A DNA stretch of 64,000 nucleotides, taken from JBATTK01 sp049670505. GTDB lineage: Bacteria > Bacteroidota > Bacteroidia > Flavobacteriales > Flavobacteriaceae. The DNA lies in assembly GCA_049670505.1 (NCBI GenBank), contig JBATTK010000154.1, positions 1 through 64,000 on the forward strand, in the 5' to 3' direction. The position numbers and the translations under genes are program-made. Below, in pieces: positions 1-7,120 of the stretch. The notes under the pieces are model-generated. The model saw only the letters and a list, made by a program, of their open reading frames with translations, searched no databases and had not been told where the DNA came from. Within the stretch, counting starts at the first letter, position 1. Every line of letters begins with the position of its first letter.

Positions 1-869
1 CCGTGGAGATGTCTACGGATACCGTCTATATCAAAAAGAAAATAAAAAAATTCCAAACCGAGAACACCCCTATTTCAATTGATGACAAAGGGGAGCATTT
101 GGCTACCTTATATTACGGAAACTCGGAAGTGTTGAACAAATTAAAGTACTATCCTATTGCCCTATTGCTCATTATATTCTTGTTCGGTGCCGTAATTTTC
201 TTCTTTTTTAAAACCAACAAAGCTTCCGAACAAAACAAACTCTGGGCGGGCATGGCCAAGGAGACCGCCCATCAAATAGGCACTCCGTTAACTTCCCTCT
301 TGGGGTGGAACGAACTACTGAAGACCGAAAAAATAAATCCGGATATCACCAAGGAAATCGAAAAGGATATTTCCCGTTTACAAACCATAACGGAGCGCTT
401 TTCAAAAATAGGATCTCTCCCTAAACTGGAACCTCTTGATATTGTGGAGGAAACCAAGAATGCCTACGAGTATTTAAAATTGAGAAGTTCCAAATTGATT
501 CATTTTTCGTTTAGCTCCAAAGTGGAAAACTTACCCGTGCTATTGAACCGATCCCTATATAATTGGACTATTGAAAATTTGGTGAAGAACGGAATCGATG
601 CCATGCGGGGCAAAGGAAATATTGCTATTGAGATCGTTCCTGATGGAAATTACGTAAGTATATTGGTTTCGGATACCGGACAAGGAATTCAAAAAGGTAA
701 TTTCCAAACCATTTTCAATCCTGGTTTTACCTCAAAAAAGAGAGGCTGGGGCCTTGGCCTGTCTTTGGTAAAAAGAATTGTAGAAGAATATCATAGCGGA
801 AGAATTAAGGTGCTTTCTTCCTCCAAAGAGGGTACTATAATGCAAATTTCCCTTAAAGTAAACACCTAA
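1..869 (+). CDS. Sensor histidine kinase, C-terminal part (5' end outside window)
   Basis: C-terminal part of a membrane sensor kinase; the reading frame is open to the left edge, so the N-terminus lies outside. One membrane segment is visible at about residues 51-69 of the visible part. It is followed by a dimerisation/phosphoacceptor helix with AHQIGTPL (the histidine is the likely phosphorylation site) and a HATPase domain with an N-box (ENLVKNGIDAM), a G1 box (DTGQGI) and a G2 box (GWGLGLSLVKRIV). It is followed after 2 bp by a small zinc-ribbon membrane protein, so the two are probably co-transcribed. No partner regulator is visible in the window and the signal is unknown. Confidence 0.9.
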   Translation, partial: VEMSTDTVYIKKKIKKFQTENTPISIDDKGEHLATLYYGNSEVLNKLKYYPIALLLIIFLFGAVIFFFFKTNKASEQNKLWAGMAKETAHQIGTPLTSLLGWNELLKTEKINPDITKEIEKDISRLQTITERFSKIGSLPKLEPLDIVEETKNAYEYLKLRSSKLIHFSFSSKVENLPVLLNRSLYNWTIENLVKNGIDAMRGKGNIAIEIVPDGNYVSILVSDTGQGIQKGNFQTIFNPGFTSKKRGWGLGLSLVKRIVEEYHSGRIKVLSSSKEGTIMQISLKVNT

Positions 870-871
870 CT

Positions 872-1228
872 ATGTCAAAGAAAAAACTGGAAGTAATCAA
901 GGAGGCCGATTTAACCAATAATTGCCCGGAGTGTTTTAACCAAGAGTTAAAACTAACTTTTTATCAAAAGCATAAATACGGTAGTTTATTCCACAGGACA
1001 ACGGGAGAAGTAAGCAATGAAATTAAATGTAAGACTTGTGGTTCTTCCATTTATCCTGTAAAATGGACTCCTGATATTGAACGTGTTTTTGAGTACTATC
1101 AAAAAATGGCCGTTCCGGAACGGGCTTCTTTAAAATTTACCAGCTTGTTCTATATCCTAATGCTAATGTTGATCGCCCTAACAGGTGCAGGGATATATCT
1201 TTTCTTGGAAGGTATTATTCAATTTTAG
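872..1228 (+). CDS. Small zinc-ribbon-like membrane protein, unknown function
   Basis: A 118-residue protein starting 2 bp after the kinase stop. It has two Cys pairs, CPEC near residue 19 and CKTC near residue 54, spaced as in a zinc ribbon. A hydrophobic C-terminal helix (about residues 91-113) should anchor it in the inner membrane with the ribbon in the cytoplasm. Its stop region overlaps the 3' end of the convergent HIT gene by 14 bp. The gene order suggests a link to the kinase, but no function is established. The family was not recognised beyond these features. Confidence 0.75.
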   Translation: MSKKKLEVIKEADLTNNCPECFNQELKLTFYQKHKYGSLFHRTTGEVSNEIKCKTCGSSIYPVKWTPDIERVFEYYQKMAVPERASLKFTSLFYILMLMLIALTGAGIYLFLEGIIQF

Positions 1229-1607
1229 AACGAATCTTTTCGGCAATCGTAGTAAATTCATCTTCCGAAAGGGATACTTTATGCTGAAATGTAGCATTTT
1301 TCATGCTGTTCAAAGGAATTAAATGCACGTGCACATGAGGTACTTCCAAGCCTATAACGGTCATCCCTACCCGCTTACAATCCATTGCGGCCTCGATTGC
1401 CTTACCCACTTTTCTGGAGAAGGCCATAAGACCCATATAGGTAGGCTCGTCCAGATCCAATAATTTATCCACTTCCATTTTAGGAACACACAAGGTATGT
1501 CCTTTGGCATTGGGATTAATATCCAAAAAAGCAAAGTAATTCCCGTCCTCGGCTATTTTATAACAAGGAATGTCTCCATTAATAATTTTGGTAAAGATAC
1601 TGGCCAT
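1215..1607 (-). CDS. HIT family protein (histidine triad nucleotide-binding)
   Basis: A 130-residue cytoplasmic protein of the histidine triad superfamily, likely hydrolysing purine nucleoside phosphoramidates or dinucleotides. The diagnostic triad HVHVHLIPL is at about residues 92-100, and the N-terminal ASIFTKIINGDIPCYKI is typical of HINT/HIT proteins. Length is normal. It lies 60 bp downstream of greA on the same strand and is probably read with it. Its 3' end overlaps the convergent small membrane-protein gene. Confidence 0.95.
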   Translation of the reverse strand: MASIFTKIINGDIPCYKIAEDGNYFAFLDINPNAKGHTLCVPKMEVDKLLDLDEPTYMGLMAFSRKVGKAIEAAMDCKRVGMTVIGLEVPHVHVHLIPLNSMKNATFQHKVSLSEDEFTTIAEKIRSKIE

Positions 1608-1667
1608 GGGTCGTAAAAAAATCCTATCAAAAGTTCGATAGGATTAAATATAAGGATTTATACGTTT

Positions 1668-2144
1668 TTAATCCCTGGTAATTTCCAAAATACTGAATTT
1701 CAATGTGCCGTTGGGAACGGTAATTTCGGCTATATCACCTACTTCCTTTCCCAATAAGCCTTTCCCTATAGGGGAAGTTACCGAGATTTTTCCCGATTTT
1801 AAGTCCGCTTCGCTCTCCGCTACCAACGTATACTTCATTTCCATACCATTGGTCTGGTTCTTTAATTTTACGGTAGACAATACCAACACTTTTGAAGTAT
1901 CCAATTGTGATTCATCTATTAATCTGGCGTTGGCGAGTGTTTCTTCCATCTTGGATATTTTGAGTTCCAAAAGGCCCTGCGCTTCTTTGGCCGCATCGTA
2001 TTCCGCATTTTCCGATAAATCTCCTTTATCCCGCGCTTCAGCAATAGCCTGTGATGCCTTAGGACGTTCTACATCCTTAAGCTGATTCAATTCTTCCCGT
2101 AATTTTTTCAACCCCTCTGCCGTGTAATAAGATACGTTACCCAT
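1668..2144 (-). CDS. greA: Transcription elongation factor GreA
   Basis: A 158-residue cytoplasmic factor that stimulates transcript cleavage by backtracked RNA polymerase. The N-terminal coiled-coil starts VSYYTAEGLKKLREELNQL and contains the tip residues in RDKGDLSENAEYDAAKE (D and E are the acidic tip). The C-terminal FKBP-like domain has SPIGKGLLGKEVGD. Length and domain order are those of the family. The start is the first ATG, about 77 bp downstream of a TAnnTTTG-like box at 2222-2229 on the same strand. Confidence 0.97.
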   Translation of the reverse strand: MGNVSYYTAEGLKKLREELNQLKDVERPKASQAIAEARDKGDLSENAEYDAAKEAQGLLELKISKMEETLANARLIDESQLDTSKVLVLSTVKLKNQTNGMEMKYTLVAESEADLKSGKISVTSPIGKGLLGKEVGDIAEITVPNGTLKFSILEITRD

Positions 2145-2221
2145 AACTTCATCGTTTAATAAATAGGAAAATCCCCTACTTGGACCATGCGCAGCATAGG
2201 TTTTTTAGCGAGGATTTAACG

Positions 2222-2229
2222 CAAATATA
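2222..2229 (-). promoter_or_regulatory. Candidate -7 box for greA
   Basis: Read on the minus strand this is TATATTTG, an exact match to the Bacteroidetes housekeeping -7 consensus TAnnTTTG, about 77 bp before the greA ATG. A well-spaced -33 TTG is not obvious, so the call is moderate. Confidence 0.45.
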
Positions 2230-2279
2230 CATAATTTTTGCTCAATTTTGTTTAAGTTTTCTTAAATACACCGTATAGT

Positions 2280-2717
2280 ATGAGATTGATATGGGGCATT
2301 GTTTTAGGAGTTTTACTGCTTTCTTGTGATAGTGATAGAACCAATAGAAACCCTTTTTTACAAGAGATAGGTTTTCGGTTCGAACTTAACCTTAACCTTC
2401 CATTATATAGCCCTCTGACCAATACCGGTAATGCCGTTTATGTGGGCAATACCGGTGTAGGGACAAGAGGAGCATTTGTAATCAACTCCGGATTCAATCA
2501 ATTTAGGGTTTTTGAAGCTAGCTGTCCCAACCATGCACCCAATTCCTGCTCTACTATGGATCTTAACGGGCAGACGGCAATATGTCCTTGCGAGGATTAC
2601 GAGTACAGCCTATTTACCGGTCAGTTCTTAAATAGACCGGAAAGTGGGGAACGTTTTTTTGATATGCTGGAATATAGAGCTACTTTTAGCGGCAATACGG
2701 TTACGATTTCCAATTAA
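2280..2717 (+). CDS. Lipoprotein with Rieske-like fold and altered cluster motif
   Basis: A 145-residue predicted lipoprotein: signal peptide with lipobox LLLSC (Cys16), so the mature protein sits in an envelope membrane. The C-terminal half resembles a Rieske [2Fe-2S] domain. It has CPNH at 82-85, another Cys at 90, then CPCEDYEYSLFTG from 102, which lines up with the usual CPCHGSRFDLxTG. The expected second His ligand is Glu105 and the first motif is C-x-x-H rather than C-x-H, so a normal Rieske cluster is unlikely. It ends 2 bp before the aldo/keto reductase and is probably co-transcribed with it. Confidence 0.7.
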   Translation: MRLIWGIVLGVLLLSCDSDRTNRNPFLQEIGFRFELNLNLPLYSPLTNTGNAVYVGNTGVGTRGAFVINSGFNQFRVFEASCPNHAPNSCSTMDLNGQTAICPCEDYEYSLFTGQFLNRPESGERFFDMLEYRATFSGNTVTISN

Positions 2718-2719
2718 AT

Positions 2720-3706
2720 ATGAATTACAGACGACTAGGCAAAACAGATTTTGAGGTCTCCGAACTATCCTTGGGCACATGGCAAGTAGGTGGCACATGG
2801 GGTTCCGGTTTTAATGATACATTGGCCGAAAAAATTATACATAGTGCCATAGACAATGGAGTGAATTTTATTGATACCGCCGATGTCTACGAGGCTGGCG
2901 CCAGTGAAGCCGCTGTAGGAAGAGTCGTTCGAAGTCGAAAAGAGAAAATTTATGTCGCTACCAAATGCGGGCGACAGATCAACCCTCATACCAATGAAAA
3001 TTACACTCCGGAAATACTGCGGAAGTACGTGGAAGACAGCCTTAAAAATACGGGGCTGGAGTGTTTAGATCTTATCCAATTGCACTGTCCGCCCAATGAA
3101 GTCTATTATCGCCCCGAGATTTTTGAGCTTTTTGACCGCCTAAAGGAGGAGGGCAAAATAAAAAACTTGGGCATAAGCGTTGAAAAGGTAGAGGAGGCGC
3201 TTAAGGGAATAGCGTATCCAAATGTAACCACTGTTCAGATTATATTCAATCCTTTCCGTCAACGTCCTGCAGAACTCTTTTTTGAGCAGGCCAAGAAACG
3301 GGATATCGGAATTATTGTACGGGTTCCCTTAGCGAGTGGTTTGTTAACAGGAAAATTTTCCAAGCGCACTATTTTTACAAAAGATGACCATCGATTTTTT
3401 AATCGTGATGGGGCCGGTTTTGACAAAGGTGAAACTTTTTCGGGTGTCCCATATGATGTGGGGTTGGAAGCCGTTGAGGAGCTAAGAGCCATCTTTCCGA
3501 ACGCCAAAAATTTAGCCCCCATTGCGCTGCGATGGATTTTGGACTTTCGGCAGGTAAGCTGTATTATTCCGGGAGCATCCAAGCCCGAGCATCTACTATC
3601 CAATATTTCAGCGACCGATCTACAGCCTTTGAACAGTAAAGAACGTGAAGCCGTAAACCACATTTATGACAGGCTGATAAAGCCCCATGTCCATCAGTTG
3701 TGGTAG
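2720..3706 (+). CDS. Aldo/keto reductase
   Basis: A 328-residue NAD(P)H-dependent oxidoreductase of the aldo/keto reductase superfamily with a TIM-barrel fold. Visible catalytic residues are Asp and Tyr in FIDTADVYEAG (about 51-61), Lys in YVATKCG (about 79-85) and His in DLIQLHCPP (about 118-126). The opening MNYRRLGKTDFEVSELSLGTW is typical. The substrate cannot be assigned. It lies directly behind the Rieske-like lipoprotein and converges on the HEAT-repeat gene. Confidence 0.93.
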   Translation: MNYRRLGKTDFEVSELSLGTWQVGGTWGSGFNDTLAEKIIHSAIDNGVNFIDTADVYEAGASEAAVGRVVRSRKEKIYVATKCGRQINPHTNENYTPEILRKYVEDSLKNTGLECLDLIQLHCPPNEVYYRPEIFELFDRLKEEGKIKNLGISVEKVEEALKGIAYPNVTTVQIIFNPFRQRPAELFFEQAKKRDIGIIVRVPLASGLLTGKFSKRTIFTKDDHRFFNRDGAGFDKGETFSGVPYDVGLEAVEELRAIFPNAKNLAPIALRWILDFRQVSCIIPGASKPEHLLSNISATDLQPLNSKEREAVNHIYDRLIKPHVHQLW

Positions 3707-3747
3707 CAGCCCGCTTCTCGGCCAATTCAAGACAGCAAGGGCCTATA

Positions 3748-4524
3748 TCATAGATCAAGTCCTTTTTTTATATAATTTTTGTCTATGTATGCTATTGCCT
3801 GCCGTTGTGTTAAAGCTGAAAAATTCCTATATCGGCCATGTACGTCCACAATTTCGTCCAATGCTTTCGCTACAAGTTCTTGGTTCTCCCAATTTTGAAG
3901 CGTTTTGACCACTATCTCCAAGCATCCTTTTTTATAGGCGATTTGCCCCAGCACATGAACAAGGGTATTTCTGACTCTAACGGTTTTGTCATGTTGTAAC
4001 CTTTCCAGCATAGGCAGTATGTCCTGAGGATGTGTCCTACCCCTTAGTTCTATCCCATGACAGATTTCCCTTCTAATTTCCTTGTCCGGGTAATCAAGGT
4101 ATTGTTCGGCCCATTTTAAAGTAGGGTCGGGATTTTTTTGCCCCATTTTCTTCAGGGAACCGATTACCGCATTCCTGACCGAATGATGATTATCGAACAG
4201 ACCGATATCAAAAAAGTCCGCAACCGTTTCAAAATCTGACATGCCAATCTCTCCTGCCGCGTTGATGGCGGTCTGCCTTATTTTATACTCCTCGGACTTT
4301 AACAATCTTTTGAGTGTGGCAACTATGGTTCTCCTTAGATTGATGTTTGTTTTATAAATCTTCCCCATGGCCTGGTATCCTGTCTTTCTTATGTAGGTAT
4401 CCACATCTGAAAAATAAATGATAATTGCATCCGTTTTTCCCTTGGAAATGTCCTGATAGATAGCTTTTTCTATTTCTTCGACCCTTTTTATCCGCTCTTC
4501 CTTCGTTAAGTCATAAAAGCCCAT
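3748..4524 (-). CDS. HEAT-repeat protein
   Basis: A 258-residue cytoplasmic protein made of helical pairs with HEAT-like spacing, such as YKIRQTAINAAGEIG, HHSVRNAVIGSLKKMG and KTVRVRNTLVHVLGQIA. This gives a solenoid suited to protein binding. I chose the ATG at 4524 (MGFYDLTKEERIKRVEE) because upstream codons in this frame run back into the end of the TonB receptor gene and do not look coding. It is 85 bp downstream of the TPP-controlled receptor on the same strand and may share its transcript. No enzymatic residues are recognised, and the function is unknown. Confidence 0.85.
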   Translation of the reverse strand: MGFYDLTKEERIKRVEEIEKAIYQDISKGKTDAIIIYFSDVDTYIRKTGYQAMGKIYKTNINLRRTIVATLKRLLKSEEYKIRQTAINAAGEIGMSDFETVADFFDIGLFDNHHSVRNAVIGSLKKMGQKNPDPTLKWAEQYLDYPDKEIRREICHGIELRGRTHPQDILPMLERLQHDKTVRVRNTLVHVLGQIAYKKGCLEIVVKTLQNWENQELVAKALDEIVDVHGRYRNFSALTQRQAIAYIDKNYIKKGLDL

Positions 4525-4609
4525 AATTAATTCGTTGTCCAATTTAATATATAGATTGAAGTTCCCTTTTTTTAGAGAAATCAAAATTACATATCGTACA
4601 TCATGGATC

Positions 4610-6829
4610 TTAAAAATTAAGGGTCGCCCCCAACAAAAAGTTAGTTCCTGCCTGTGGGTAAAAACCGGCACCGTCTAAAGTAGTAACCCCGTTTCCGGAA
4701 TCGTTGGGTACATCAAAACTAAAAAAGAAACCGTTGTTCTCGTATTGTATATCAAAAACGTTGTTGATCTGGCCGGTAAATACAATGGACTTAAAAAGAG
4801 AGATCCCTTCCAACGTATATTGGATATTGAGATCATTTACAAAAAAGGAATCCAATAAGGAATCATCGGAGTCTATATTGGCCATATACTGCTCACTTAC
4901 ATATTTTGAAAAGAAACTAAGTCGTAAATTTTTAACGGGTGTGTAGGCAACTACGTTGCTTGCAATAAAATTGGGCGAAAAAGAAATATTGGTAGTTCCC
5001 AAATTTACCAATTCGCCATCTCGTTGCGTTACAAAATCCCTATTTTTATTGGTGCTTAAAGAAATATTTGGCCGCACACTCCATTTATCCGAGATTTGAA
5101 AAACGGCATCCATTTCCAAACCGAACCGATAACTACTACCGCTATTCTGTCTAATAGGAAATCCTACCTCGTCCAACTCACCGGTAAGTACCAGTTGGTT
5201 GGTAAAGTCCAAATAGAAAAGATTGGTATTCAACTTAAATTGGTCTTTTAGCAAACGCCATCCCAACTCAAAATCGTTTAAACTTTCGGGTTCCGGATTA
5301 CCATTCTCAAAATCTACCCGAGTAGGTTCCCTATTGGCACGGGCATATGAAAAATAGATATTGTTTTGATTATTCACCCTATATGTTAGCCCCGTCTTTG
5401 GGTTAAAAAAAGTATAATTCTCATCGACCCCCAAAGTGGTGGCAGGCTCAAATAAGGAACCGTTGGCTTTGTAGGATATATTTCTTAGCTGCGCATCCGC
5501 AAAGAAAGAAAACTGATCATCTATTTGGAAAGTAGCCTTGGCATAGATATTAAAATCCTTTTTGTCACTGTTGTTCTCAAAAAAACGGGTGGGACTGGAG
5601 GGCAATTGCGCAAAATCGGCAAAAACAATCTCCCCGAACTGTTCACCATCATAACGGTTCCAACCGCCACCTAAAACGGCGTCCAACCTATCTTTCTTAT
5701 ATAGAAGACTAAAGACCGTTCCATAGAAGTCACTATTTAAATGGGATCTGGTTATTAAATCCGAACTTTCCACTAATTCTCCCTCAAACTCAAATGTGGG
5801 CAGTCTATAAAACTCCAGGTTCCCGTTAAAATTCGGATTAAAGAAAAGTGTATCATCTATGTACTGTTCAAAAAAACCTCTTCCGTAGGTGTAGTGAAAA
5901 GAAAGGTTTCCTGTCCAATTTGCATTGAATTCATGGGTGACATGTAACTGATAATGGTCTTGTTTATAATTATCGGTCTGATTTTCATGGAACTGTTGGT
6001 TCCCATCCCGATCAAAAAACAATCCGTCCGCATTAAAACGCCTGTCCGTTTCCAACGTAGTGGCATCCACTCCGGCAAAGGAAAGTCCCGTAATTTCTTC
6101 TCCTCCAAAAACTAGCGCTTTAACAAGTGTATGGTCATTTTTATATACCCCGCTCAAAAAATAAGAGCTCAGATCGGAAAACGCCCGGTCTACATATCCA
6201 TCGGATTCAATCCTCGACAAACGTCCTGAGAAAGCGAAATGATCATTTAATAATCCTGTTCCGAACTTCACCGTATACTTACGGGTATTGAAACTCCCAA
6301 ACGCATTGGAAATCTCACCGAACGCATCCTCTGCATAGTTGTCCGTCAATACATTAATGCTAGCACCAAATGCTCCCGCTCCATTGGTAGATGTTCCTAC
6401 ACCCCTTTGTACCTGAATATTCTCTACCGATGAAGCAAAATCCTGTAGATTGACCCAAAAGGTTGCTTGACTATCCGCATCGTTGTAAGGAATCCCATTG
6501 AGCGTTACATTGATTCTAGAATTATCCGCTCCACGAATCCGAATATCGGTATATCCAATACCGGTGCCATCAAAAGTGGTGGAAACCACGGAGGGCAAGA
6601 AATTGAGCAATATGGGGATATCCTGTCCCAGATTGCGTGACTGGATCTGTTCCTTGCTTAAATTGGAAAAAGTTACCGGGGATACGTTAGTAACCCGCGA
6701 AGCCGATACCAAAACTTCGTCCAATACAATTTTTTTACCTACTAAAGAATCCGTGGATTGTTGTTGGGCCTGTGAGGCCATTGTTAGCCCAATAAGGGCC
6801 AAAGTTGTGAAAATAGTTTTCATCCGCAC
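4610..6829 (-). CDS. TonB-dependent outer-membrane receptor under TPP riboswitch control (probable thiamine/precursor uptake)
   Basis: A 739-residue outer-membrane receptor. It has a signal peptide (MKTIFTTLALIGLTMASQAQ, start at 6829 or 6823), then a plug domain with VLVSASRV, GYTDIRIRGADNSRINVTLNGIP and VQRGVGTSTNGAGAFGASINV, then a 22-strand-type barrel ending in a C-terminal Phe. Unlike the other receptors here it has no N-terminal carboxypeptidase-regulatory domain. The TPP riboswitch directly upstream is the key context. TPP-controlled TonB receptors in Bacteroidetes are predicted thiamine or thiamine-precursor importers, so import of thiamine or a pyrimidine/thiazole precursor is the best inference. 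Confidence 0.93.
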   Translation of the reverse strand: MRMKTIFTTLALIGLTMASQAQQQSTDSLVGKKIVLDEVLVSASRVTNVSPVTFSNLSKEQIQSRNLGQDIPILLNFLPSVVSTTFDGTGIGYTDIRIRGADNSRINVTLNGIPYNDADSQATFWVNLQDFASSVENIQVQRGVGTSTNGAGAFGASINVLTDNYAEDAFGEISNAFGSFNTRKYTVKFGTGLLNDHFAFSGRLSRIESDGYVDRAFSDLSSYFLSGVYKNDHTLVKALVFGGEEITGLSFAGVDATTLETDRRFNADGLFFDRDGNQQFHENQTDNYKQDHYQLHVTHEFNANWTGNLSFHYTYGRGFFEQYIDDTLFFNPNFNGNLEFYRLPTFEFEGELVESSDLITRSHLNSDFYGTVFSLLYKKDRLDAVLGGGWNRYDGEQFGEIVFADFAQLPSSPTRFFENNSDKKDFNIYAKATFQIDDQFSFFADAQLRNISYKANGSLFEPATTLGVDENYTFFNPKTGLTYRVNNQNNIYFSYARANREPTRVDFENGNPEPESLNDFELGWRLLKDQFKLNTNLFYLDFTNQLVLTGELDEVGFPIRQNSGSSYRFGLEMDAVFQISDKWSVRPNISLSTNKNRDFVTQRDGELVNLGTTNISFSPNFIASNVVAYTPVKNLRLSFFSKYVSEQYMANIDSDDSLLDSFFVNDLNIQYTLEGISLFKSIVFTGQINNVFDIQYENNGFFFSFDVPNDSGNGVTTLDGAGFYPQAGTNFLLGATLNF

Positions 6830-6917
6830 TAAAATTAGTTACGAATAAAAGGGGCTATTATTCCGTGTTATACTTGATTTTTTGCCCAGCTAAGGACCTT
6901 AGAAATTCCAAATAGTG

Positions 6918-7003
6918 GCTTTCGCCATCCCTTGGCAGCATTACCTGCCCAGGTTCATTGGGTATAATCTCAGCCTGTTATAACAAGCACCCCTTTGAGA
7001 TGC
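6918..7003 (-). promoter_or_regulatory. TPP (THI-element) riboswitch
   Basis: Read on the minus strand, the leader contains in order AAGGGGTGC, GGCTGAGA, TACCC, GAACCTG and then GGTAATGCTGCCAAGGGA. These are the conserved blocks of the thiamine pyrophosphate riboswitch with the correct spacing. The aptamer ends about 90 bp before the TonB receptor start. I could not identify the expression platform with confidence; there is no strong T-tailed hairpin between aptamer and gene, so translational control is possible. The closing P1 helix is not well defined by eye. Confidence 0.93.
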
Positions 7004-7120
7004 CGCAAAGGTAACTTGGGGTTTTTATATATCATAGAAAAATGTGATAAATAATTAACTTTTGATCATAAACCTTACGGGACCCTTGTACGTAGATATA
7101 GTAGGTCTTACAGTGTCCTA

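Noticed and set aside
3687..3908. 73-residue plus-strand ORF at the end of the aldo/keto reductase
   Set aside because: It is antisense to the HEAT-repeat gene, which has clear repeat structure; the plus-strand frame has no protein-like features.
4525..4671. N-terminal extension of the HEAT-repeat protein
   Set aside because: These codons overlap the end of the TonB receptor gene in another frame and do not resemble a HEAT segment or signal peptide.
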